Source: Labrys sp. WJW
GTDB lineage: Bacteria > Pseudomonadota > Alphaproteobacteria > Rhizobiales > Labraceae
Direction: 5' to 3'
Assembly: GCF_001676615.1 (NCBI RefSeq)
Contig: NZ_LYXZ01000039.1
Location: forward strand, 62,001 to 126,000
DNA length: 64,000 nucleotides
Shown here: positions 24,720 to 33,310 of the stretch, in pieces
How the letters are laid out: every line of letters starts with the position of its first letter
Numbering within the stretch: the first letter of the stretch is position 1
Notes under the pieces: model-generated
What the model saw: the letters and a program-made list of their open reading frames with translations, nothing else
Told to the model about the DNA's origin: nothing
Database searches by the model: none
Program-made: the position numbers and the translations under genes

Positions 24720-25628
24720 ATGTCCGAGCTTCTCAATCTCAACCGGCTCGCCTTTTTCACCGCGGTGATCGAGACCGGCTCCTTTACGGCGGCGGGGGAG
24801 AGGCTCGGCGTCGCCAAGGCGGTGGTCAGCCACCAGGTCGGCAAGCTGGAGGAGGAACTCGGCGTCACCCTGATCCTGCGCACCACCCGCCGCCTGCAGG
24901 CGACGGAGGCAGGGCGCGCCTTCTATGACCGCGCTGCCCTGATCCTGCGCGAGGCCGAATCCGCCTTCGGGGAGATTTCCAGGAACGCGGCGGAGCCGAC
25001 CGGCACTCTCACTCTCGCGGCGCAGATCGACTATGGCGGGGCAGTGGTCGCGCCCGCCATCGCGGCCTTCCGCGAACGCTATCCCCATATGCGGGTCGAG
25101 GTCGCCTTCGACGATACGGTGGTGGATCTGGTGGATGCGCAGGTCGACGTCGCCGTGCGCGTCGGCTGGCTCACCGATTCCTCGAACCAGGCCCAGCGGC
25201 TCGGCACGTTCCAGCAGCATCTGGTCTGTTCAGCGGCGCTTGCCGCGCGCCTGCCGGTCGATCTCGACCCCAAGGGGCTGGCAGGGCTGCCCTTCGTCGC
25301 CAACCATGCCTTGCGCACGCCGACGCGCTGGCTGTTCTCGCGGGGGGAATGGGAGCGGGAGACGGTGGAGGTCACCGCCGTCGTCGATGCGGACAAGACG
25401 CCGACTTCCTACGCCATGGTGCTGGCGGGGGCTGGCCTGTCGGTGTTTCCGGATTTCCTGGTCGCCGGCGACATCGCCGCGGGCCGGCTCGTCCGCCTGC
25501 TGGCCGACTGGACGCTGCCCGCGGGCGGCATCCATGTCGTCTACCCGGCCGCGCGCTTCCGCCCGGCCAAGGTGCGCTTGTTCGTGGAGATCCTCAAGGG
25601 TCTCGAGCGTGCCCGGAGCAAGCCGTAG
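24720..25628 (+). CDS. LysR-family regulator, divergent from the dsbA-like operon
   Basis: The 302-residue protein has its DNA-binding domain at residues 5-64 (NLNRLAFFTAVIETGSFTAAGERLG then AVVSHQVGKLEEELG), then a PBP2-type effector domain (TLTLAAQIDYGG through PDFLVAG). AGGAGG sits five bases before the ATG. It resembles the DsdC/CrgA-like subgroup that often controls adjacent oxidoreductases. The palindrome at 24624-24642 is its likely operator. Confidence 0.93.
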   Translation: MSELLNLNRLAFFTAVIETGSFTAAGERLGVAKAVVSHQVGKLEEELGVTLILRTTRRLQATEAGRAFYDRAALILREAESAFGEISRNAAEPTGTLTLAAQIDYGGAVVAPAIAAFRERYPHMRVEVAFDDTVVDLVDAQVDVAVRVGWLTDSSNQAQRLGTFQQHLVCSAALAARLPVDLDPKGLAGLPFVANHALRTPTRWLFSRGEWERETVEVTAVVDADKTPTSYAMVLAGAGLSVFPDFLVAGDIAAGRLVRLLADWTLPAGGIHVVYPAARFRPAKVRLFVEILKGLERARSKP

Positions 25629-25638
25629 GGCTCGCACC

Positions 25639-27045
25639 TCATGCCCGCGCTGGCTTGTCCTCGGGCAGGATCATCTGGCTGGGGACGTTGGCGCCGCCCC
25701 GGGCCAGGGCGTAGTAGACCACCGAGGTCACCACCAGGCTGACGATCCAGGAGATGTCGGCATCGTCGAGCATCTTGGCGATCGGCCCTTCATAGAGCGC
25801 CTGGTTCAGGAAGGGGATCTGGATCAGCACGCCGAAGAGGTAGCAGCCCAGCGCCGTCCAGTTATAGGCGCCGTAGCGGCCCGAGGCATCGTAGAGGGCG
25901 GGAACGTCCACCTTCTCCTTGGAGATCAAATAGTAGTCGACGAGGTTCACCGCGCTCCAGGGCACGAACACGGCCAGCAGCAGCAGCATGAAGTTCTTGA
26001 AGGCCGAGAGGAAGTGGGCGCTGGCGAACAAAGCGATCGCCACAGAGCCAGCCACGAACAGCACGATATAGGCCATGCGGGCCGCCTGCGACACGCTGCG
26101 CTGGCCGGCATAGGCGCTCACCGTGGTGAGCAGGGTCATCGAGCCGCCATAGGCGTTGAGGCAGTTCACCGTGAGCTTGTTGGTGACGATGACGATATAG
26201 ACCAACACGGCCACGCCCGGCCCGGCGAGTTCGCCGAGGAAACCGACCTGGTTGGCCAGGAACTTGCCGCCCAGGGCCGCCACCACGGCGCCGAAGGTCA
26301 TGGCGATCTGGGCGCCGATGGCCGAGCCGAGCAGGGTCGACCAGAAGGTCACCGAAGCGGGGGTGGAGGAGGGCAGGTAGCGCGAATAATCGGCGACATA
26401 GGGCGCGAAGGTCAGCTGCCAGCCGGCGCCGAGCGCAATGGCGAGCAGGAAGGTCGCCATGGTGAAGGGCTTCTGGCCGAAAGCATCGCCGACGTTGTAC
26501 TGCCCGAGCAGCTTGAAGGTGAGATAGGCAAAGCCGAGGATGCCGACCACGGTGGCGATCCGCCCGATGACATGGATCAGCTTGTAGCCGATCACCGCGA
26601 CGATCACAGTGATGACGCCGAAGGCGATCATGCCGAAGGCCGGGTTCTCGACGCCGAACATCAGGTTGATGGCCTGGCCCGAGAGCACGGTGCCGGTGGC
26701 GGCAAAGCCCAGATACATCACCACGGTGAGGAGCAGGGGCAGAGTGGCGCCCTTCACGCCGAACTGGGCGCGCGAGGAGATCATCTGCGGCAGGCCGAGC
26801 CGCGGCCCCTGCGCCGAATGCAGGGCCATGACCGCGCCGCCGAGCAGGTTGCCGATGGCCAGGCCGATGATGGCCGTGAGCGCTTCGGCACCGAACACGA
26901 TCGAGAGCGCGCCGTCGACCACCGCGGTGATCTGCAGGTTCGCGCCGAACCACAAGGTGAACTGGTTGAAGGGGGAGCCATGCCGCTCGCCCTCCGGAAT
27001 CCGGTCGATCGTCCGTTTCTCGATCGCGCCCGTCTCTGCCGCCAT
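25639..27045 (-). CDS. NCS1-family nucleobase/purine-cytosine permease
   Basis: A 468-residue membrane protein with about 12 transmembrane segments and the NCS1 phrases NQFTLWFGANLQITAVVDGAL, GLPQMISSRAQFGVKGA, YVADYSRYLP and VPWSAVNLVDYYLI. NCS1 carriers bring in cytosine, purines, hydantoins or allantoin by H+/Na+ symport; the exact substrate is not readable here. GGGAGGGG precedes the ATG. It ends 10 bp from the end of the lysR gene on the other strand. No catabolic genes for nucleobases are adjacent. Confidence 0.9.
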   Translation of the reverse strand: MAAETGAIEKRTIDRIPEGERHGSPFNQFTLWFGANLQITAVVDGALSIVFGAEALTAIIGLAIGNLLGGAVMALHSAQGPRLGLPQMISSRAQFGVKGATLPLLLTVVMYLGFAATGTVLSGQAINLMFGVENPAFGMIAFGVITVIVAVIGYKLIHVIGRIATVVGILGFAYLTFKLLGQYNVGDAFGQKPFTMATFLLAIALGAGWQLTFAPYVADYSRYLPSSTPASVTFWSTLLGSAIGAQIAMTFGAVVAALGGKFLANQVGFLGELAGPGVAVLVYIVIVTNKLTVNCLNAYGGSMTLLTTVSAYAGQRSVSQAARMAYIVLFVAGSVAIALFASAHFLSAFKNFMLLLLAVFVPWSAVNLVDYYLISKEKVDVPALYDASGRYGAYNWTALGCYLFGVLIQIPFLNQALYEGPIAKMLDDADISWIVSLVVTSVVYYALARGGANVPSQMILPEDKPARA

Positions 27046-27243
27046 GCCGCCCCTCCCAAGAGCTGATGTGCAAACACTATGGTAGAATATGTATATACAA
27101 GTTATTTCAATGCGCGCGAGAAAAGGGAGAGTCAAGGGGGATTGTGCGTGGGTTGTCGCGCGAAGAAGCGGAGGCCGGCAACGCTTGGCACGCGAAGACG
27201 GCCTTCTGGACATGCACTCGTGGAGCGAAGGTCCGGGCGGCCG

Positions 27244-27882
27244 TCAGCGCCGGCGGGCGACGACAAAGGGGCGGTGATCGTTGCCCTTGCCGGCATGGTT
27301 CTCGCAGGCAACGACCTCGAAGCCGGCGGCGGAGATCTGCCGGTCCAGCTCGGCTTCCGTGAACACGCCGGCATAGGGGGCGAGGCCGATCAGACGCATT
27401 GCCGGCAGCAGGGCGAGCCGGATGAGCACGTTCATTTCCCCGACGCAGGGGGTCTTGGAGATGAACAGCCCTTCCGGCGCCAGCAAGGCGTGGATAAGGT
27501 GCAGCGTGCCGGGCAGGTCGCGGACCAGATGGAGATAGTTGAAGCCGAGCACGGCGTTGAACGGCATGGCTCCGGGCGCGACGGCTTCAGCCGTCGCGGC
27601 GCGGAAAGTCAGCGCCGGGACCGGAGCGGCGGCGTATCTTTCCTCGGCAATGGTGATCATGCCGGTGGAGATATCGGTGGCGAGATAGGCCTGAACGCCA
27701 TCAGCGAGCAGAAGCGCGGTCGTTCCCGTGCCGCACCCCAGTTCCAGCACCCTGTCGCCCGGTTGCAGCAAGGCCTGGGTCCGCTCCAACGTGCGCTCAT
27801 AGCCGGCTTGATCGGCAATCGCGCTGCTGGCGTATTTACGCGAACTCCGGTCCCAGAACCGCGCGTCGCTGGCCAAGCTCAT
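27244..27882 (-). CDS. Class I SAM-dependent methyltransferase
   Basis: A 212-residue soluble protein. The SAM-binding motif VLELGCGTGTTALLLA (motif I) is at residues about 47-62, followed by acidic LATDISTGMI and NYLHLVRDLPGTLHLIHALLAPEGLFIS. The order is typical of UbiE/Erg6-like class I methyltransferases. GAGGAG precedes the ATG at 27882. It is monocistronic between the NCS1 permease and tRNA-Ser. The substrate is unknown. Confidence 0.85.
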   Translation of the reverse strand: MSLASDARFWDRSSRKYASSAIADQAGYERTLERTQALLQPGDRVLELGCGTGTTALLLADGVQAYLATDISTGMITIAEERYAAAPVPALTFRAATAEAVAPGAMPFNAVLGFNYLHLVRDLPGTLHLIHALLAPEGLFISKTPCVGEMNVLIRLALLPAMRLIGLAPYAGVFTEAELDRQISAAGFEVVACENHAGKGNDHRPFVVARRR

Positions 27883-28205
27883 AATGGAAAGCTCCTCGCC
27901 GAGAACCTTGCTGGAGAAACGCCATGGTGGGGATGGCCGATTTTCATGACGTCGCTCGATGGCGGCAAGAGGGCGAACGGGAGGAAACGGAAGAGCGGGT
28001 GCAACCTCCCTTGCGGGATTGCGCTCTGTCGCCTTATGCGGCGACTCCGTCACTCGGAAGAGTACAGCTTCGCTATGGTGCTGCTCGTCAGGTTCAGCAC
28101 AACCTCTATCTGCACAGACGGCACGCGCCCGCTGCGTTCACTCTGTTCGTGAAAACTCTGCGCGTTCGGGGATGAGGACCAGGTTCTGGAAAACACAGGC
28201 CAAAG
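27883..28205. other. Gap between methyltransferase and tRNA-Ser
   Basis: This 323-bp region has no convincing gene. An apparent minus-strand frame that begins in the tRNA-Ser sequence is the usual artefact of reading through a tRNA. A short GC-rich end lies near 28060, with no U-run. Confidence 0.45.
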
Positions 28206-28295
28206 TGGCGGAAGGGGCGGGATTCGAACCCGCGATACGGTTTCCCGTATACACACTTTCCAGGCGTGCGCCTTCAACCACTCGGCCACCCTTCC
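28206..28295 (-). tRNA. tRNA-Ser (anticodon GGA)
   Basis: A 90-nt class II tRNA read on the minus strand: acceptor GGAAGGG/CCCTTCC, D-arm with GAGTGGTTGAAGG, anticodon stem CACGC/GTGTG around CTGGAAA (GGA), a long variable arm TATACGGGAAACCGTAT, T-loop GTTCGAATC and an encoded 3' CCA. It decodes UCC/UCU. Confidence 0.97.
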
Positions 28296-28306
28296 GTCGA
28301 GCGGTG

Positions 28307-28335
28307 CTTATGGCGATGTCGGGGCAATTTGTAAA
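28307..28335 (-). promoter_or_regulatory. Candidate promoter of tRNA-Ser
   Basis: On the minus strand, TTTACA (28335-28330) and CATAAG (28312-28307) are 17 bp apart, with the -10 about 11 bp before the tRNA 5' end. Confidence 0.5.
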
Positions 28336-28553
28336 CGGGAGATTGCAGTTTTTTGAAGGGGACGGCGCTTTCATTCGCCAGGCAAGCCGCATGCGGCATG
28401 CAGGACGCGGCTCGGGCCTGATGCGGATTGTCTGCTCGCCTCTTCGGAAGCGTTCACCTTCGAGCCCGAATTTCCTACGCGCGAGGGAGGCCCTGCGCTA
28501 GACTGTACAAGTCCTGCCGTTCTCGGCAGGCGCGTGCAGTGGTGGAGTGCGTG

Positions 28554-28874
28554 ATGCGTTTCCTGGCTCGTTCGCTCGGCCTGTTCCTGGCTGCCGCTGC
28601 CTTCGTGGCCGCGGTGGTCGACGGCACGCGCTCGATCGCCGACAATCATGTCGTCTTCCTGCCGGTGCGCGCGGTCTGGCTCTGGCTCAGCCCCGCGAGC
28701 TATGAGCATATGCGCGCTTGGGTAGAAGCCTCTCTCTCGGTCTTTTTGTGGAACAATCTGGTTTCACCCCTGCTCGGCCTGCCCTTCGCCCTGGTGCTGG
28801 TGCTGGCCTCGGCCCTGTTCTTCTGGCTGGGACGCCCGCCGGCGAGCCGGATCGGCTATGTCTCGCATCTGTGA
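28554..28874 (+). CDS. Small membrane protein of unknown function
   Basis: A 106-residue protein with two hydrophobic segments, at about residues 3-22 (FLARSLGLFLAAAAFVAAVV) and 76-98 (LLGLPFALVLVLASALFFWLG). They flank a soluble loop with DGTRSIADNHVVFLPV and aromatic-rich WLWLSPASYEHM. ATG 28554 follows GGTGGAG; GTG 28551 is an alternative. Similar short proteins containing a DGxRSIA-type motif are, as I recall, frequent in Hyphomicrobiales without assigned function. It precedes msrA on the same strand after 119 bp. Confidence 0.7.
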   Translation: MRFLARSLGLFLAAAAFVAAVVDGTRSIADNHVVFLPVRAVWLWLSPASYEHMRAWVEASLSVFLWNNLVSPLLGLPFALVLVLASALFFWLGRPPASRIGYVSHL

Positions 28875-28993
28875 GGGGCAGTGCAGCCAGGCTGACGCAT
28901 CCGTGATGAATGGGCCCCTGACAAGGGCGGTCCGCACCCCCATATTGGCCAGGTAGCCATAGAACTTGACCATAAGAACAGGAAGGAAGAACC

Positions 28994-29647
<654 letters not shown>

Positions 29648-29659
29648 AGAGCCTGACCG

Positions 29660-29684
29660 AAAATCGATGAAACTCGATTTTTGT
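29660..29684 (+). terminator. Weak terminator after msrA
   Basis: AAAATCG (29660-29666) pairs with CGATTTT (29675-29681) and is followed by TTG; the stem itself supplies the T-run. It lies 13 bp after the msrA stop and runs into a palindromic repeat. Confidence 0.45.
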
Positions 29685-29769
29685 CATTGCCGGGCTTCGT
29701 CCCGGCAATCCAGCGGCGGAATCAGGGCCGGTGGTGCCTGGATGTCCGGCACGAAGCCCGGGCATGACA
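29681..29769. repeat. GTCATTGCCGGG-type palindromic repeat
   Basis: GTCATTGCCGGGCTTCGT at the left and GCACGAAGCCCGGGCATGAC at the right form inverted ends. This family is found again at 55475-55564 and in a divergent form at 4882-5016. Elements of this look are widely dispersed in alphaproteobacterial intergenic regions. Confidence 0.65.
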
Positions 29770-29898
29770 GAATCTGATCCGGCCGGGCTCCGCATTTCTT
29801 CGATCACGATCCGGCAGGCGCGACATTCGCGCCTGCCGGCCTGCCTTGCGCTCTCTCCAGCGCCGCTATATCCCTTGATATATAACCATCATGGCTGC

Positions 29899-30000
29899 TA
29901 GAGCAAAGCGCGTTCAAGCATGAACGCTTGTTTGCTCTAACTCTTTGGTTCGACGCGTCTTTGCGATTCTTGGTGACTCCACCAAATCGCAAAACGCTTT
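29899..30000. repeat. Dispersed two-hairpin repeat, copy 3, abutting the modA ribosome-binding site
   Basis: Hairpin 1 pairs TAGAGCAAA (29899-29907) with TTTGCTCTA (29931-29939) and has an inner GCGTTCA/TGAACGC stem. Hairpin 2 pairs GCGTCTTTGCGATT (29955-29968) with AATCGCAAAACGC (29986-29998). The modA ribosome-binding site AGGGGA begins directly after it at 30001. The linker matches the copies at 3850 and 15400 on the other strand. Confidence 0.75.
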
Positions 30001-30013
30001 AGGGGATCTCACC

Positions 30014-30826
30014 ATGCTTCGCTTTGCCCGCCGGGCTTTTCTGGCTCTCTCCGTCGGTCTCGTCTTCGCGCCCGTGATGGCGCGGGCCGAGGACGCTTCC
30101 GCCGCCAAGGCCGCGCAGGCTGGAGCGGGGGAGGTCACCGTCTTCGCCGCCGCCAGCCTCAAGGGCTCGCTCGACGAGGCTGCCAAGGCCTGGACCGCAA
30201 GCTCGGGCAAGAAGGTGGTGATTTCCTATGCCGCTTCCTCGGCGCTGATGAAGCAGATCGAGCAAGGCGCGCCGGCCGATGCCTTCGCCTCCGCCGATCT
30301 CGACTGGATGAAATACGGCGTCGACAAGAAGCTGATCAAGCCCGACAGCGTGGTGAAGCTGCTCGGCAACGCCCTGGTGCTGATCGCGCCGGCCGATGCC
30401 GCCACGACCATCGAACTCAAGCCCGGGGTCGACCTCGCCGGCGCCATTGGCGAGGGCAGGATCGCGGTGGGTGAAGTGAAGACGGTGCCGGCCGGCAAAT
30501 ATGCCCGGGCTGCCTTCGAGAAGCTCGGCATCCTCAAGGCGGTCGAGCCGAAATTCGCGCAGACCGACAATGTGCGTGCCGCCCTCGCTCTGGTCGCGCG
30601 CGGCGAGGCCAAGTTCGGCGTGGTCTACGCCACCGATGCGGCCGCTGATCCGAAGGTTAAGGTCGTCGCCACCTTCCCCGAGGATTCGCATGAACCGATC
30701 GTCTATCCCTTCGGCCTGACGGCGTCGTCCAACAATGCCGATGCCGCCGGCTTCCTGGGTTATCTCAAGACGGCAGATGGCCAGAAGCCCTTCGCCAAGG
30801 CCGGGTTCACGCTGCTGAAGGAGTAG
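30014..30826 (+). CDS. modA: Molybdate-binding periplasmic protein ModA
   Basis: A 270-residue periplasmic binding protein: signal peptide residues 1-25 (VMARAE), then VTVFAAASLKGSLDEAAKAW (the ModA oxyanion-binding start), SYAASSALMKQIEQGAPADAFASAD, and FGVVYATDAAADPKVKVVATFPEDSHEPIVYPFGL. It captures molybdate or tungstate for an ABC importer. AGGGGA is eight bases before the ATG. The expected modB and modC partners do not follow; a TetR gene does. A long open frame upstream is only the repeat sequence read through. Confidence 0.93.
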   Translation: MLRFARRAFLALSVGLVFAPVMARAEDASAAKAAQAGAGEVTVFAAASLKGSLDEAAKAWTASSGKKVVISYAASSALMKQIEQGAPADAFASADLDWMKYGVDKKLIKPDSVVKLLGNALVLIAPADAATTIELKPGVDLAGAIGEGRIAVGEVKTVPAGKYARAAFEKLGILKAVEPKFAQTDNVRAALALVARGEAKFGVVYATDAAADPKVKVVATFPEDSHEPIVYPFGLTASSNNADAAGFLGYLKTADGQKPFAKAGFTLLKE

Positions 30827-30980
30827 GGCGGGGAGGGACCTGCTTCATCGTCCGGCAACAATCTTCACTCGATTGTGTCTGATCTCCTGCTTCCCCCTCT
30901 CCCAATTTTGCCGGAATTCGGGCAAGAAATGAGACTCGCTGGTTTTATCCGTAACCGGCGGGTTTTGATTCGGGGCCATC

Positions 30981-31643
30981 ATGGAGCAGCGCACGGACGA
31001 CAAGTCCTCGGGAGAAGAGCACTGGCGCGACGTCCGGCGTAACAATTTGCTGGACGCGGCCGGTCGCATCTTCGCGCGCCAGGGCTATGATGCGGCCTCG
31101 GTGGACGATATCGCCTTCGAGGCTGGCATCGGCAAGGCTACCGTCTATCGCTACTTCACCAGCAAGGAAGCCCTGTTCGAAGCGGTGTTTGCCCAGACGC
31201 TCGACGATCTCGAGGTGCGGCTCGACACGGCCCTGCTGCGCGAGGGTAATTTCCGCGAGCGCCTGACCTATCTCGTCGCCGAGATCGTGCCCACGGTGCG
31301 TACCCATCTCAGCACCATCCGCGACCTCAACGAGGGCGAGAACTCCAAGCGGCGTATCTTCCGCCGCCGACGTGGTGCCATCGCCCAGCGCCTGATTACG
31401 GTGATCGAGGAAGCGCAGCGTCGTGGCGAGGCCCGGATCTATGACGCCGACATGGCAGCGCGGCTGCTGATCGGCATGGCCTGGATCGGCGTGGGCGCCG
31501 ACTACCTGTCCGACATCGAGGTGACGCGCGACGTGGTCGACATGGCGCTCAACGGCATTGCCCAGGGGCGACCGGTGCCGGAAGGGCGGGTCACCCGGCT
31601 CGAACCCGGCAAGCGTGGGCGCAAGGCCAGCGTGCCCTCGTGA
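30981..31643 (+). CDS. TetR-family repressor of the MdtD/RND-like efflux genes
   Basis: A 220-residue TetR regulator with an N-terminal helix-turn-helix (LLDAAGRIFARQGYDAASVDDIAFEAGIGKATVYRYFTSKEAL) at residues about 22-64 and a C-terminal ligand domain. It overlaps the next gene by 4 bp, making it the first gene of the efflux operon and, by analogy with AcrR, its likely repressor. The ligand is probably a drug or membrane-active compound; this is inferred. Confidence 0.9.
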   Translation: MEQRTDDKSSGEEHWRDVRRNNLLDAAGRIFARQGYDAASVDDIAFEAGIGKATVYRYFTSKEALFEAVFAQTLDDLEVRLDTALLREGNFRERLTYLVAEIVPTVRTHLSTIRDLNEGENSKRRIFRRRRGAIAQRLITVIEEAQRRGEARIYDADMAARLLIGMAWIGVGADYLSDIEVTRDVVDMALNGIAQGRPVPEGRVTRLEPGKRGRKASVPS

Positions 31644-33067
31644 GCGAGGGGGTGACATCGCAGGGCCGATTGCTGCCGCTGATCATCGCTACCGGCCTGT
31701 TCATGGAGAACCTGGACTCGACGGTGCTGTCGACGGCACTGCCCACGATCGCGCGCGATTTCGGCACCAGCCCGATCTACCTCAAGCTCACCCTCACCTC
31801 CTATCTGCTGTCGCTGGCCATCTTCATCCCGACCTCCGGCTGGATGGCCGATCGCTTCGGGGCCCGCACCATCTTCCGCGCCGCCATCGTGGTGTTCGGC
31901 CTCGGTTCGATCGCCTGTGGTCTGTCCTCCAACCTCACCGAACTGGTGGCCTCCCGCATCGTCCAGGGCATGGGCGGGGCGATGATGACGCCGGTGGGCC
32001 GGCTGATCATCCTCAAGACCACGCCCAAGCACGACCTCGTCAACGCCATGATGTGGCTGACCCTGCCGGCCCTGCTCGGCCCGCTCAGCGGGCCGCCGCT
32101 GGGGGGCTTCATCACCACCTATTTCCATTGGCGCCTGATCTTCTGGATCAACATCCCCATCGCGGTGCTCGGCATCGTCCTGGCCAGTCTCTACGTGCCC
32201 AATGTGCGCGAGGACGAGCGGCGGCCTTTCGACCTCGTCGGCTTTCTCCTCCTGGCACCGGGCTTGGTGGCCCTGATGGGCGGGGCGACGCTGTCGGGTC
32301 TCGATGTGGTGCCGGCGGGGGCTATCATCGGCCTCGCCGTTGGCGGGCTTGTCCTGATCGCCCTCTACGTCCCGCACGCCCGGCGAACGGCCAATCCGCT
32401 GATCGAACTCAGGCTGCTGCGCTTTGCCGCCTTCCGCTCGGCCATCGGCGGCGGCTTCCTGTTCCGCATCGGCGTCGGCGCAACCCCCTTCCTGCTGGCC
32501 CTGTATTTCCAGCTCGGTTTCGATTTCAATCCGTTCCAGTCCGGCCTTCTGACCATCGCCACCGCCGCCGGTGCCCTGGCCATGAAGGCGCTGGCGGGGC
32601 CGATTCTACGCCGGTTCGGCTTCTACCGCGTGCTGACCTTGAACGCGGTGCTGTCCTCCGTCCTGGTGGCGGCCCCGGCCCTGTTCCACGCCGGCATGCC
32701 GGTGCTGCTGATCTCGCTCACCCTGCTCGCCGCCGGCTTCACCCGTTCGCTGCAATTCACCTCGATCAATACCGCCGGCGTCTCGGACATCCCGCCCGAA
32801 CTGATGGGCCGTGTCACCTCCATGACCTCGGTGCTGCAGGAATTGGCGGGTTCGGTCGGCGTCTCCGTTGCCGCTCTGGCACTGGAAACCTCGATGCACC
32901 TGCACGGGGCCAGCCATCTCACCGCGCCGGTCTTTCCGCCTGTGTTCCTGATGATCGGCATGATCGCCATGACCTCGGGCCTGATCTTCCTCACCTTGCC
33001 GCGCAATGTCGGCAGCGAGCTGCTCGCGCCGGCGCCAGTGCCGCGGACGCCCGCCGCAGCGGAGTGA
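31640..33067 (+). CDS. MFS drug transporter, DHA2 family, MdtD-like
   Basis: A 475-residue, 14-segment DHA2 proton antiporter. Close sequence features to MdtD are MENLDSTVLSTALPTIARD, SGWMADRFGARTIF, IVQGMGGAMMTPVGRLIILK and GPPLGGFITTYFHWRLIFWINIP (motif C). It begins with GTG inside the tetR stop (GTGA overlap). Its neighbours are a membrane-fusion protein and an RND pump, giving an mdt-like block, here with a TetR regulator instead of a two-component pair. Confidence 0.9.
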   Translation: MSEGVTSQGRLLPLIIATGLFMENLDSTVLSTALPTIARDFGTSPIYLKLTLTSYLLSLAIFIPTSGWMADRFGARTIFRAAIVVFGLGSIACGLSSNLTELVASRIVQGMGGAMMTPVGRLIILKTTPKHDLVNAMMWLTLPALLGPLSGPPLGGFITTYFHWRLIFWINIPIAVLGIVLASLYVPNVREDERRPFDLVGFLLLAPGLVALMGGATLSGLDVVPAGAIIGLAVGGLVLIALYVPHARRTANPLIELRLLRFAAFRSAIGGGFLFRIGVGATPFLLALYFQLGFDFNPFQSGLLTIATAAGALAMKALAGPILRRFGFYRVLTLNAVLSSVLVAAPALFHAGMPVLLISLTLLAAGFTRSLQFTSINTAGVSDIPPELMGRVTSMTSVLQELAGSVGVSVAALALETSMHLHGASHLTAPVFPPVFLMIGMIAMTSGLIFLTLPRNVGSELLAPAPVPRTPAAAE

Positions 33068-33310
33068 AACAACGGGCCTGACCCCATCACGGGGTATCAC
33101 GATGGGGTGATCCGACCCCTCCAGACACCAATCGAAAGCGGGCAGAAACATCCCTTAACACTGGCCCACACTTCCGTCGTCATCGCCGCCCAAATCGGAT
33201 TCGAACCCCAGGACGTTTCCTGGCTTATGCATCGGGCTCGAGTGCATGAGCGACGAAACGTCCGAGAACAGGCGCGCTTGCAGGCAGGCGCGATTCGACG
33301 GATCGGATCC

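Noticed and set aside
28050..28289. Minus-strand open frame beginning in tRNA-Ser
   Set aside because: The first residues (MAEWLKAHAWKVCIRETVS) are the usual translation of a tRNA-Ser gene, so it is an artefact.
29945..30013. Longer N-terminus for ModA
   Set aside because: The upstream codons are the repeat; a similar peptide is produced by the copy at 15390. The signal peptide begins at 30014.
33107..33310. Longer N-terminus for the membrane-fusion protein
   Set aside because: No homology or signal; the membrane anchor begins directly after ATG 33311.
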